64,000 bases of DNA from Motiliproteus coralliicola. Its GTDB lineage: Bacteria; Pseudomonadota; Gammaproteobacteria; Pseudomonadales; Balneatricaceae. The notes under the pieces were generated by a model. That model was given only the letters and a program-made list of their open reading frames with translations, was not told the origin of the DNA and did not search any database. The stretch covers positions 124,001-188,000 of the forward strand of contig NZ_QQOH01000004.1 of the NCBI RefSeq assembly GCF_003345655.1, read 5' to 3'. Of this stretch, positions 49,291 to 56,636 are shown piece by piece. A program made the translations under genes and the position numbers. Each line of letters begins with the position of its first letter. Position 1 is the stretch's first letter.

Positions 49291-50117
49291 TGCGCCGCCT
49301 CGCCGGATTGCGATCGAACCAGGGCTTTACTCTGGTCGAGCTGGTGGTGGTGATCGTGGTGATGGCGGTACTGGGCGTAGGGGTGTCGCAGTTTATCGTC
49401 AATACCTCCGACAGCTATGTCAGTACCGCGTTGCGGGATCGGCAGGGTTCGGCGGCCCGTGCGGTGGTGGAGCGGATTTCGCGGGAGTTGCGTAACGCAC
49501 TGCCCAACAGTGTGCGCGTTTCGGCTGATCAGCAGTGTCTGGAGTTTGTACCGGTCCTGGGAGGCTCGATCTATACCCGGATTCCGTTGACCAGTGCATC
49601 CAGCAGCTTCAGCTCGATCCCGTTCAGCAGTGGTGCAGCACCCTCGATTGGTCGGGTGGCGGTGTATCCGATCAGTACCGCCGAGGTTTACACCCTGGCG
49701 ACTACGTCGGCGGCGATGTCGAGTATCTCGCCTCAGGTCAGCAGCAGTCAGAGCGCGTTGGAAGACAGCGTTGAAATCGACGTGCAGCTGTCGCGGGCCC
49801 ATCGTTTTCCGCTGGAGTCACCGAGCCGGCGCTGGTTTATGGTCGATGATCCGGTCAGTTTCTGTTTCAGTGGAACTCAGTTGTTCCGCTACAGTGATTA
49901 CGACTATCTGGTTTCCCAGCCGTCGCCTGGCGGATTCGGTAGCGGTAACGAGCAGACCCCCAAGCGCGCTCTGCTGGCTAACGGCGCCAGCGGCAGTTTT
50001 GTCGTGATTCCGGCCACGCTGCAGCGCAATGCCTTGGTGCAGATGAATCTGGATCTGCGCGAGCGTGGCGAGGGGGTGTCGATCATTCACGAGGTGCAGT
50101 TACGCAATGCTCCTTAA
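49290..50117 (+). CDS. mshO: MSHA minor pilin MshO
   Basis: The 275-residue product has the leader MRRLAGLRSNQG and then FTLVELVVVIVVMAVLGVGV with Glu5. The longer, Ser-rich body is like GspJ/PilW-type minor pilins. The ATG shares a base with the mshD stop (TGATG), so the two are coupled. Confidence 0.88.
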   Translation: MRRLAGLRSNQGFTLVELVVVIVVMAVLGVGVSQFIVNTSDSYVSTALRDRQGSAARAVVERISRELRNALPNSVRVSADQQCLEFVPVLGGSIYTRIPLTSASSSFSSIPFSSGAAPSIGRVAVYPISTAEVYTLATTSAAMSSISPQVSSSQSALEDSVEIDVQLSRAHRFPLESPSRRWFMVDDPVSFCFSGTQLFRYSDYDYLVSQPSPGGFGSGNEQTPKRALLANGASGSFVVIPATLQRNALVQMNLDLRERGEGVSIIHEVQLRNAP

Positions 50118-50532
50118 ATCGTCTCTGAAGCGCCAGCATAGACTGGTACCGCGCAAGGCCCAGCAAGGTCTGGGGCTGATGTCGGCTATCTTTGTGATTA
50201 CCATCATGGCTGTGGTGGTGGTGGGGCTGTCGAGTCTGGTGGTCAGCAGTAAGGAGTCCTACGGTTACGAGCTGATGTCGGTCAGGGCATTCCTGTTGGC
50301 CGAAAGCGGCGGCCAGATGGCGATCAGTCACCTGCTGTTGGAAAGTGCCTCGGACTGCAGTGCGTTGCCCAGTCAGCTGCCGCCGGCAGAGCTGCAAAGC
50401 TGCACGCTGCAGTTGAATTGCCCCAATGTCAGCGTCGATGGAATCGATTACTTCACCATCGAGTCCACCGCGACCTGCGGCAGTGGTCTGGATCAGGCGA
50501 TCCGCAAACTGACCCTGCGAGTGCAACGCTAG
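50107..50532 (+). CDS. mshP: MSHA minor pilin MshP
   Basis: The start at 50107 overlaps the mshO end, giving 141 residues. The N terminus has a basic leader ending AQQG, then LGLMSAIFVITIMAVVVVGL, which lacks Glu5, as in MshP/PilX-type pilins. Two cysteines follow in each half of the C-terminal region. In Vibrio a large mshQ adhesin gene comes next, but none is present here. Confidence 0.87.
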   Translation: MLLKSSLKRQHRLVPRKAQQGLGLMSAIFVITIMAVVVVGLSSLVVSSKESYGYELMSVRAFLLAESGGQMAISHLLLESASDCSALPSQLPPAELQSCTLQLNCPNVSVDGIDYFTIESTATCGSGLDQAIRKLTLRVQR

Positions 50533-50661
50533 TCCCCTCGCAGCGTCACTGTTTATCCCCCTTTTGACCCGGCTCAGGTTTTGCGAGTGCACCACCTTCG
50601 GATAGGGTTTATAGTTTGCAGAGCAAAATCTGTCAGTTGTCGTTAGATAAGGGGTGCCGCT

Positions 50662-51048
50662 TTGAGCCAACAAGAAGGCCAACCACAGAGCCAAGAGCGT
50701 CGTCGTTTTACCCGAATCGCCTTTGACGCCGAAGCCGAGCTACGGCTGGGGGATCAGCGTTGGATAGTCGAGATCACCGATATCTCCCTCAAGGGAGTTC
50801 TGCTAAGTCATCCGGCGGGATTCGAGGCCGACGCGGGAGCGGAGCTGATCGTTGAGTGCTGGCTGGATAGCGATGTGCAACTGGTGCTGCCGGTGGTACT
50901 CAAACGCATCGACGCCAACTATCTGGGCTGTGCCTGCGGCCCGATCGATCTGGACAGCATCACCCATCTACGTCGGCTGGTGGAGCTCAACCTGGGCGAC
51001 GACAGCCTGTTGGAGCGCGAGCTGGATCACCTGATCGAAGCGCAATAG
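50662..51048 (+). CDS. PilZ-domain protein, predicted c-di-GMP receptor
   Basis: The 128-residue product starts at a TTG at 50662 behind AAGGGG, seven bases away. The PilZ signature is intact: RRFTR at residues 14-18 and DxSxxG at Asp40, Ser42 and Gly45 (ITDISLKGV), the residues that hold c-di-GMP. It lies 129 bases after mshP on the same strand, where mshQ would stand, so it may modulate MSHA pili. A role in other pathways is possible. Confidence 0.88.
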   Translation: MSQQEGQPQSQERRRFTRIAFDAEAELRLGDQRWIVEITDISLKGVLLSHPAGFEADAGAELIVECWLDSDVQLVLPVVLKRIDANYLGCACGPIDLDSITHLRRLVELNLGDDSLLERELDHLIEAQ

Positions 51049-51060
51049 CACGGTGGCGAT

Positions 51061-52431
51061 TCAGATCGCCTCCAGCGCTTCCGAGAGTTTCTCCACCCCG
51101 ATCACTTCCATCCCTTCGATTTTATCCTTGGGCAGATTGCCCTTCGGGACGATAGCCCGTTGAAAGCCATGTTTGGCGGCTTCACGGATTCGCTCCTGGC
51201 CGCTGAGTACCGGACGGATCTCGCCCGCCAGCCCTACTTCCCCGAACACCACCAGGTTCTGCGGCAGAGTCTGATCGCGGAAACTGGAGACCACCGACAG
51301 TAGCAGCGCCAGGTCGGCACTGGTCTCGGCGACTCGCACACCGCCCACCACGTTGACGAACACGTCCTGATCGCCGGTGTGTAGGCCGCCATGCCGGTGT
51401 AGCACCGCCAGTAGCATGCCGAGCCGGTTTTGATCCAATCCCACCGCGATGCGACGGGGGTTGTTGAGATGGGACTCGTCCACCAGCGCTTGAATCTCCA
51501 CCAGCATCGGTCGGGTACCCTCCCAGACCACCATCACCAGCGAGCCGGCACTGGCCTCCTGGGTGCGGTTGAGGAAGATCGCACTGGGGTTTTTGACCTC
51601 TTTCAGGCCCGACTCCATCATCGCGAACACGCCCAGCTCGTTGACCGCGCCGAAACGGTTTTTCTGCCCGCGCAGGGTGCGGAAACGACTGTCGTGACCA
51701 CCTTCAAGCAGCAGTGAGCAGTCGATCATATGCTCAAGCACCTTTGGGCCGGCCAGGGAGCCGTCCTTGGTGACATGGCCGACCAGAAACAGCACGGTGT
51801 GGGTCTGCTTGGCGAAACGGGTCAGGTAGGCGGCGCTTTCACGCACCTGGGACACGCTGCCCGGTGCCGACTGTACATCGGCCATGTGCATTACCTGGAT
51901 CGAGTCCACCACCATCACCTTGGGTTGGTGCTGCTGGGCGATCTGCACCAACTGCTCGACCGAGGTTTCCGACAGCATGTTGAGTTTATCGGTCGGCAGG
52001 CCGAGTCGCTTGGCCCGCAGGGCCACCTGTTGCAGCGATTCTTCGCCGGTGACGTAGAGGGCTTCGTACTTGTTGGCGAGCTCGCACAGGACCTGCAGCA
52101 GCAGGGTACTCTTGCCGGCGCCGGGGTGACCGCCGATCAGAATGGCCGAGCCGGGAACCAGACCGCCACCAAGCACCCGATCCAGCTCGCTGTTTTCGGT
52201 GCTGAAACGGGGCAGGTCGGCCAGGTCAACTTCGGCCAGCTTCTGCACCTTACCCTGCTGGCCAGCACCGCCGTCATAACCGCTGAAGCGTTCGCGGGCG
52301 GCGCTGGGACTGCTGCCCAGGCGAACTTCACTGAGCGTGTTCCAGGCGCCGCAGTCGCTGCATTGCCCCTGCCACTTGGCGTAATCGGAGCCGCAGTCAT
52401 TACAAACGTAAGCGGTTTTGGCTTTAGCCAT
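51061..52431 (-). CDS. radA: DNA repair protein RadA
   Basis: RadA is a RecA-like helicase that processes recombination intermediates. The 456-residue product has an N-terminal zinc finger (CNDCGSDYAKWQGQCSDC), Walker A GGHPGAGKSTLLL near residue 98, the RadA signature KNRFG in GQKNRFGAVNELGVF and a C-terminal Lon-protease-like domain (GGVRVAETSADLALLLSVVS). The length is normal. Confidence 0.97.
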   Translation of the reverse strand: MAKAKTAYVCNDCGSDYAKWQGQCSDCGAWNTLSEVRLGSSPSAARERFSGYDGGAGQQGKVQKLAEVDLADLPRFSTENSELDRVLGGGLVPGSAILIGGHPGAGKSTLLLQVLCELANKYEALYVTGEESLQQVALRAKRLGLPTDKLNMLSETSVEQLVQIAQQHQPKVMVVDSIQVMHMADVQSAPGSVSQVRESAAYLTRFAKQTHTVLFLVGHVTKDGSLAGPKVLEHMIDCSLLLEGGHDSRFRTLRGQKNRFGAVNELGVFAMMESGLKEVKNPSAIFLNRTQEASAGSLVMVVWEGTRPMLVEIQALVDESHLNNPRRIAVGLDQNRLGMLLAVLHRHGGLHTGDQDVFVNVVGGVRVAETSADLALLLSVVSSFRDQTLPQNLVVFGEVGLAGEIRPVLSGQERIREAAKHGFQRAIVPKGNLPKDKIEGMEVIGVEKLSEALEAI

Positions 52432-52553
52432 GAGGCTGAATTCCCACTAAAAAATAAAGCGCAGATCATAACATGGGCCTATTTAAGCGCGTCTAGGCTT
52501 GAGCTAGTCTAGGGATTCCTTAACCTGCCATCTAAGAAGCGGAGTTGCTCCAC

Positions 52554-53831
52554 ATGAAATTGGAAACCCAAGCGATCCACAGCGGTTATCAGCCCGATCC
52601 CACCACCAAAGCGGTTGCGGTACCGATCTACCAGACCACCTCCTACGCCTTCGACGACACCCAGCACGGCGCCGACCTGTTCGATCTCAAGGTGCAGGGC
52701 AATATCTACACCCGGATCATGAACCCCACCACGGCAGTGCTGGAGCAGCGGGTTGCGGATCTGGAGGGCGGCATCGGTGCGCTGGCACTGGCATCCGGGA
52801 TGGCGGCTATCACTTACACCATCCAGACCCTGGCCGAGGCCGGCGACAATATCGTCAGCATCAACAAGCTGTATGGTGGTACCTACAACCTGTTCGCCCA
52901 TACCCTGCCGCGTCAGGGTATCGATGTGCGGATGGCTCCCCATGACGATCTGGCGGCTTTGGAAGCGCTGATCGACGATAAAACCAAGGCGGTGTTCTGC
53001 GAATCGATTGGTAACCCGCTGGGTAACGTGGTCGATATCGAAGGGCTGGCCGAAGTCGCCCACCGTCACGGAGTCCCACTGGTGGTCGATAACACAGTGG
53101 CAACCCCCTGCCTGCTGCGTCCGTTCGAGTACGGTGCCGATATCGTGGTTCACTCGCTGACCAAGTATATCGGTGGTCATGGGACCTCCATCGGCGGCGT
53201 GGTGGTCGACTCGGGCAAGTTCCCCTGGGCCGAGCACAAAGAACGCTTCCCGATGCTGAACGAACCGGATCCCTCCTACCACGGTGTGGTCTATACCGAG
53301 GCCCTGGGTCCGGCGGCCTTTATCGGTCGCTGTCGCGTGGTGCCACTGCGCAATACCGGTGCGGCGATCTCTCCGATGAATGCGTTCCAGATCCTGCAGG
53401 GCATCGAAACCCTGCCGCTGCGGATGGAGCGCCACTGCGACAACGCCATGAAGGTGGCCCAATACCTGTCCGGCCATGATCAGGTCGAGTGGGTCAACTA
53501 CGCCGGTCTGGAAGGCAACGAAGGTTATGAGCTGGCGCAGAAGTACGTCGGCGGCAAGCCGTCAGGCATTCTGAGTTTCGGGGTCAAGGGCGGTGTCGAG
53601 GCGGGGGCGCGCTTTATCGATGCGCTGCAACTGATCACTCGACTGGTCAACATCGGTGATGCCAAGTCATTGGCCTGCCACCCGGCCAGCACCACCCACC
53701 GTCAGCTGTCCCCGGAAGAGCTGGCGGCTGCTGGTGTGAGTGTCGATATGGTGCGGATCTCTGTAGGTATCGAGCACATCGACGACATCATCGCCGACCT
53801 GGAGCAGGCCCTGGAAGCAGCCAAAGGCTAA
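52554..53831 (+). CDS. metY: O-acetylhomoserine sulfhydrylase
   Basis: The enzyme makes homocysteine from O-acetylhomoserine and sulfide with PLP. From the ATG at 52554 (GGAG nine bases upstream) the product has 425 residues, the usual MetY length. The Schiff-base lysine is Lys204 in HSLTKYIGGHG, and SGMAAITYTI and LRPFEYGADIVVHS match the Cys/Met metabolism PLP family. MetZ proteins are shorter and have different active-site context. It ends at a terminator shared with the malic enzyme gene. Confidence 0.93.
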   Translation: MKLETQAIHSGYQPDPTTKAVAVPIYQTTSYAFDDTQHGADLFDLKVQGNIYTRIMNPTTAVLEQRVADLEGGIGALALASGMAAITYTIQTLAEAGDNIVSINKLYGGTYNLFAHTLPRQGIDVRMAPHDDLAALEALIDDKTKAVFCESIGNPLGNVVDIEGLAEVAHRHGVPLVVDNTVATPCLLRPFEYGADIVVHSLTKYIGGHGTSIGGVVVDSGKFPWAEHKERFPMLNEPDPSYHGVVYTEALGPAAFIGRCRVVPLRNTGAAISPMNAFQILQGIETLPLRMERHCDNAMKVAQYLSGHDQVEWVNYAGLEGNEGYELAQKYVGGKPSGILSFGVKGGVEAGARFIDALQLITRLVNIGDAKSLACHPASTTHRQLSPEELAAAGVSVDMVRISVGIEHIDDIIADLEQALEAAKG

Positions 53832-53858
53832 TTCCCGGAGCAGTTACTCCCGCACAAC

Positions 53859-53897
53859 AAAAAAGGGCTCCCCGGTTTGCACCGGGGAGCCCTTTTT
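53859..53897. terminator. Bidirectional intrinsic terminator between metY and the malic enzyme gene
   Basis: GGGCTCCCCGGT (53865-53876) and ACCGGGGAGCCC (53881-53892) form a perfect 12-bp stem with a TTGC loop, flanked by A6 and T5. It serves both convergent genes. Confidence 0.95.
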
Positions 53898-53916
53898 CGT
53901 ACGGATGCGAGCGTGC

Positions 53917-55197
53917 TTAGACGTCTTCCAGGCCGCTGAGCGGGTAGTTCTCAGGCAGAGGCAGACGAGCAACACCGATCTCGATCGCCGCTTCGGCAAC
54001 CGCCATCGATACCTTGCCCAGCAGGCGCGGATCGTTGGGCTTCGGAATGATGTACTCGTGACCGAACTCCAGTGACTCCAGACCGTAGGCGTCCAGAACC
54101 TCCTGAGGAACCGGCTCTTTGGCCAGCTCGGCGATGGCGTAGACGGCGGCCATCTTCATTTCGTGGGTGATGTGACGGGCACGCACGTCCATGGCACCAC
54201 GGAAGATGTACGGGAAGCAGAGGACGTTGTTGACCTGGTTCGGGTAGTCGGAACGGCCAGTGGCCATGATCACGTCGTCACGGGTGCTGTGGGCCAGCTC
54301 CGGACGGATCTCCGGATCCGGGTTGGCGCAGGCAAATACGATCGGGTTCGGGGCCATGGTCTTCAGCTGCTCGGCTGACAACTGGTTGGCACCGGCCAGG
54401 CCGAGGAAGACATCGGCGCCGTTGATGGCGTCTTCCAGGGTCCGGCAATCGGTCTGGATCGCGGCAAACATCGCTTTTTCCGGGGTCAGGTCACCACGGC
54501 CGTCATGGATAACACCACGGCGGTCACAGGCGATGATGTTGTGACGGCGGATACCGGCGGTGATCATCAGACGCAGACAGGCGGTGGCGGCGGCGCCGGC
54601 GCCCAGACAGACGACCTTGACCTCTTCGATGTTCTTACCGGACAGCTCGATCGCGTTCAGCAGGCCAGCCACGGTGACGATGGCGGTACCGTGCTGATCG
54701 TCGTGGAAGACCGGGATCTGCAGGCGTTCGATCAGCTGACGCTCGATCTCGAAGCATTCCGGAGCTTTGATATCTTCCAGGTTGATACCACCGAAGGAGC
54801 AGGCGATACGGGCGACGGTATCACAGAATGCCTGCGGGCTTTCGTTTTCGACTTCGATATCGATTGAGTCGAGACCGGCGAAGCGCTTGAACAGCAGCGC
54901 CTTACCTTCCATGACCGGCTTAGAAGCCAGTGCGCCCAAGTTACCCAGGCCCAGAATAGCGGAGCCGTTGGAGATGACCGCGACCAGATTGCCCTTGTTG
55001 GTGTACTTATAGGCATCGTTGGGGTTTTCGGCGATAGCGCGTACCGGCTCGGCCACACCCGGGCTGTAAGCCAGTGCCAGGTCGTCGGCGGTTTCCGCCG
55101 GCTTGGTCAGTTCGATGCTGATTTTTCCCGGCTTGGGGTACTGGTGGTACTCCAGCGCGCGCTTATTCAGGTCTTGATCGGTCATTTTTTTTAGCAT
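53917..55197 (-). CDS. Malic enzyme, short NAD(P)-dependent form
   Basis: The enzyme decarboxylates malate to pyruvate. The 426-residue product has the catalytic Tyr/Lys regions (LALAYSPGVAEPVRAI and GKALLFKRFAGLD), the metal-binding FHDDQHGTAIVTVAGLLNAI and the nucleotide motif VVCLGAGAAATACL. It lacks the C-terminal phosphotransacetylase domain of E. coli MaeB, so it is the single-domain bacterial form. The start may be the ATG at 55197 or at 55185. Cofactor choice cannot be told with certainty. Confidence 0.93.
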   Translation of the reverse strand: MLKKMTDQDLNKRALEYHQYPKPGKISIELTKPAETADDLALAYSPGVAEPVRAIAENPNDAYKYTNKGNLVAVISNGSAILGLGNLGALASKPVMEGKALLFKRFAGLDSIDIEVENESPQAFCDTVARIACSFGGINLEDIKAPECFEIERQLIERLQIPVFHDDQHGTAIVTVAGLLNAIELSGKNIEEVKVVCLGAGAAATACLRLMITAGIRRHNIIACDRRGVIHDGRGDLTPEKAMFAAIQTDCRTLEDAINGADVFLGLAGANQLSAEQLKTMAPNPIVFACANPDPEIRPELAHSTRDDVIMATGRSDYPNQVNNVLCFPYIFRGAMDVRARHITHEMKMAAVYAIAELAKEPVPQEVLDAYGLESLEFGHEYIIPKPNDPRLLGKVSMAVAEAAIEIGVARLPLPENYPLSGLEDV

Positions 55198-55330
55198 CCA
55201 AAAAGTACGAGTGGCCGGCGATCATAAACGAAAGTCGCACGGTGCTCAACAAAGCATCAGCCCACAGGCCGCGTAGAATCGGCTCTTGAGGGTTTATGGT
55301 CAGTTTCTGGCCAGTAGAATGAAATAGTAC

Positions 55331-56164
55331 TTAACAACGATTTTTGCAGAGTATTAGACCGTCGGAATGGTTAAGCTTTAGTGAAAAAGGAAGAAAACCG
55401 CGGGTTTTTTGCTGTTTCGACAGTCGCCGAACTGAAAGCCAACCACGAATTTCGATCCAGGAATTTTTTTGCAGTTGCACAAAATTATCCTGAATCCAGC
55501 CACTGGCCTGACCCTGCGCTGCAACAAAAATTTTGTCATCCAGCTCGATAAAATGGCCCCGTCTCAGCTTACCGATGCGGCTGATCCGACCCCGGAATAG
55601 GCCGAAGCCGCCATCGGTGTGATTCAACTCGGTGACAAGCTTGGGCCGATAAGTCTCTAACCGCCAGACTCCTCGCCGCTCCGATCGGGCCTGCTGCTCA
55701 GCTTGCCGGTGACAGTGCCGAAGGTCCAGGTTGGGGGCGATGCTCAGCGCAAAGCCAAGTCCCTGCCGGAGCAGCTCGGCTTCGACATTGCGACCGTCGG
55801 CCAGATAGAGATGGCCCAATAGCCGGCCATGGCGATCCTTGGATTGGCTTCCTAGCTGCAGCTGGAGCCCTGGGGCTTCCAGCAGCTGTTGCAACTGCTG
55901 TCGGGCGGCTTGAGCCAGCGGTTGGTGGCGGCCCTGCTGGTGGTCGAGCTCTGGGGTGTTGATGCCGATTAGACGCAGATGTTTGCCATCGCCGAGTATC
56001 ACCGTGTCGCCGTCGATCACTGTTGTGATGGTCACGGCTTTTGGGCTTTGCGGTGGCGGGCAACTATGGGTTGGTGGCTGGTTGGCCTGGGAGGGAGAGG
56101 TTTGCGGTAACAGATAGACAAAAAGAAAGGCGCTTATCAAAAGCGCCTTTCTTGGGATTCGCAT
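55331..56164 (-). CDS. Secreted SNase-family nuclease
   Basis: The 277-residue product has a signal peptide (ALLISAFLFVYLLPQTSPSQA) and a staphylococcal nuclease domain at about 42-165: VIDGDTVILGDGKHLRLIGI with the calcium-site Asp, then TPEL, KDRHGRLLGHLYL and RRGVWRLE. A C-terminal OB-like region of about 100 residues follows. It should degrade nucleic acids outside the cytoplasm. Its first codons contain the rpmE terminator and its ribosome site is weak, so expression may depend on readthrough from rpmE, which ends 12 bases upstream. Confidence 0.85.
   Translation of the reverse strand: MRIPRKALLISAFLFVYLLPQTSPSQANQPPTHSCPPPQSPKAVTITTVIDGDTVILGDGKHLRLIGINTPELDHQQGRHQPLAQAARQQLQQLLEAPGLQLQLGSQSKDRHGRLLGHLYLADGRNVEAELLRQGLGFALSIAPNLDLRHCHRQAEQQARSERRGVWRLETYRPKLVTELNHTDGGFGLFRGRISRIGKLRRGHFIELDDKIFVAAQGQASGWIQDNFVQLQKNSWIEIRGWLSVRRLSKQQKTRGFLPFSLKLNHSDGLILCKNRC
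56119..56153 (-). terminator. Intrinsic terminator after rpmE, inside the nuclease reading frame
   Basis: A perfect 13-bp stem, AAGAAAGGCGCTT on one arm (56123-56135) and AAGCGCCTTTCTT on the other (56141-56153), with a 5-base loop. Read on the minus strand it is followed by a run of T. It lies 24 bases past the rpmE stop and 11 bases inside the nuclease ATG. Confidence 0.9.
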
Positions 56165-56176
56165 AGCGTCGCCGAA

Positions 56177-56389
56177 TTACTTCTTCAGGCTGCGGCTGCC
56201 GAAACGCTTGTTGAAGCGATCGATACGACCAGCGGTGTCAACAACCTTCTGCTTGCCGGTGTAGAACGGGTGGCAAGAGCTGCAAACGTCCAGGTGCAGG
56301 TCAGAACCGGTGGAACGGGTCTTGATGACGTTGCCGCAGCTGCAGGTTGCAGTGATTTCTTTGTATTCGGGATGGATACCAGATTTCAT
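56177..56389 (-). CDS. rpmE: Ribosomal protein L31
   Basis: From the ATG at 56389 the product has 70 residues, the normal L31 length. It is the zinc-binding (C+) form, with Cys16, Cys18, Cys36 and Cys39 in TCSCGN and [16 protein letters not shown] frame open to 56446 would add 19 unrelated residues. The intrinsic terminator follows immediately. Expression probably includes autoregulation through its structured leader. Confidence 0.97.
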   Translation of the reverse strand: MKSGIHPEYKEITATCSCGNVIKTRSTGSDLHLDVCSSCHPFYTGKQKVVDTAGRIDRFNKRFGSRSLKK

Positions 56390-56490
56390 GATAAAGCCTC
56401 GATGTTTTAAGTGCCGCCCTCTCAGCTTTTTCACTGAGCACCGCACGTTCTGTAGCTGTACGAAAACTGTACGCTACAACCAGGCGGCGG
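56390..56490 (-). ncRNA. Structured rpmE leader, candidate L31 ribosomal-protein leader
   Basis: On the minus strand the rpmE 5' region can form a stem of TGTAGCGTAC with GTACAGCTACA (one bulge, 7-base loop) and a second hairpin CTCAG/CTGAG around TGAAAAAG, flanked by GTGC/GCAC. L31 leaders that bind L31 are known in Gammaproteobacteria. The fold is visible; assignment to that class is inference. Confidence 0.5.
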
Positions 56491-56492
56491 AT

Positions 56493-56520
56493 TCTATAAC
56501 AGTGCCCGTTGAGGGCGCAA
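56493..56520 (-). promoter_or_regulatory. Candidate rpmE promoter
   Basis: On the minus strand TTGCGC (-35) and TATAGA (-10) are 16 bases apart, about 105 bases upstream of the rpmE start and just before the structured leader. Confidence 0.4.
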
Positions 56521-56560
56521 GTTAATTATCTGGCTTAGGCGGACGAGTTGATAGGCCGAG

Positions 56561-56589
56561 TTCAGAGTCTGCGGCAGGGTTGCTACAAT
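56561..56589 (+). promoter_or_regulatory. Candidate priA promoter
   Basis: TTCAGA and TACAAT are separated by exactly 17 bases, ending 45 bases upstream of the priA start. The -10 is good and the -35 weak. Confidence 0.45.
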
Positions 56590-56636
56590 GCGGCATCCTG
56601 ATGCTCAGGCCCTTTCATTTATAAGGACAGGCGGTG

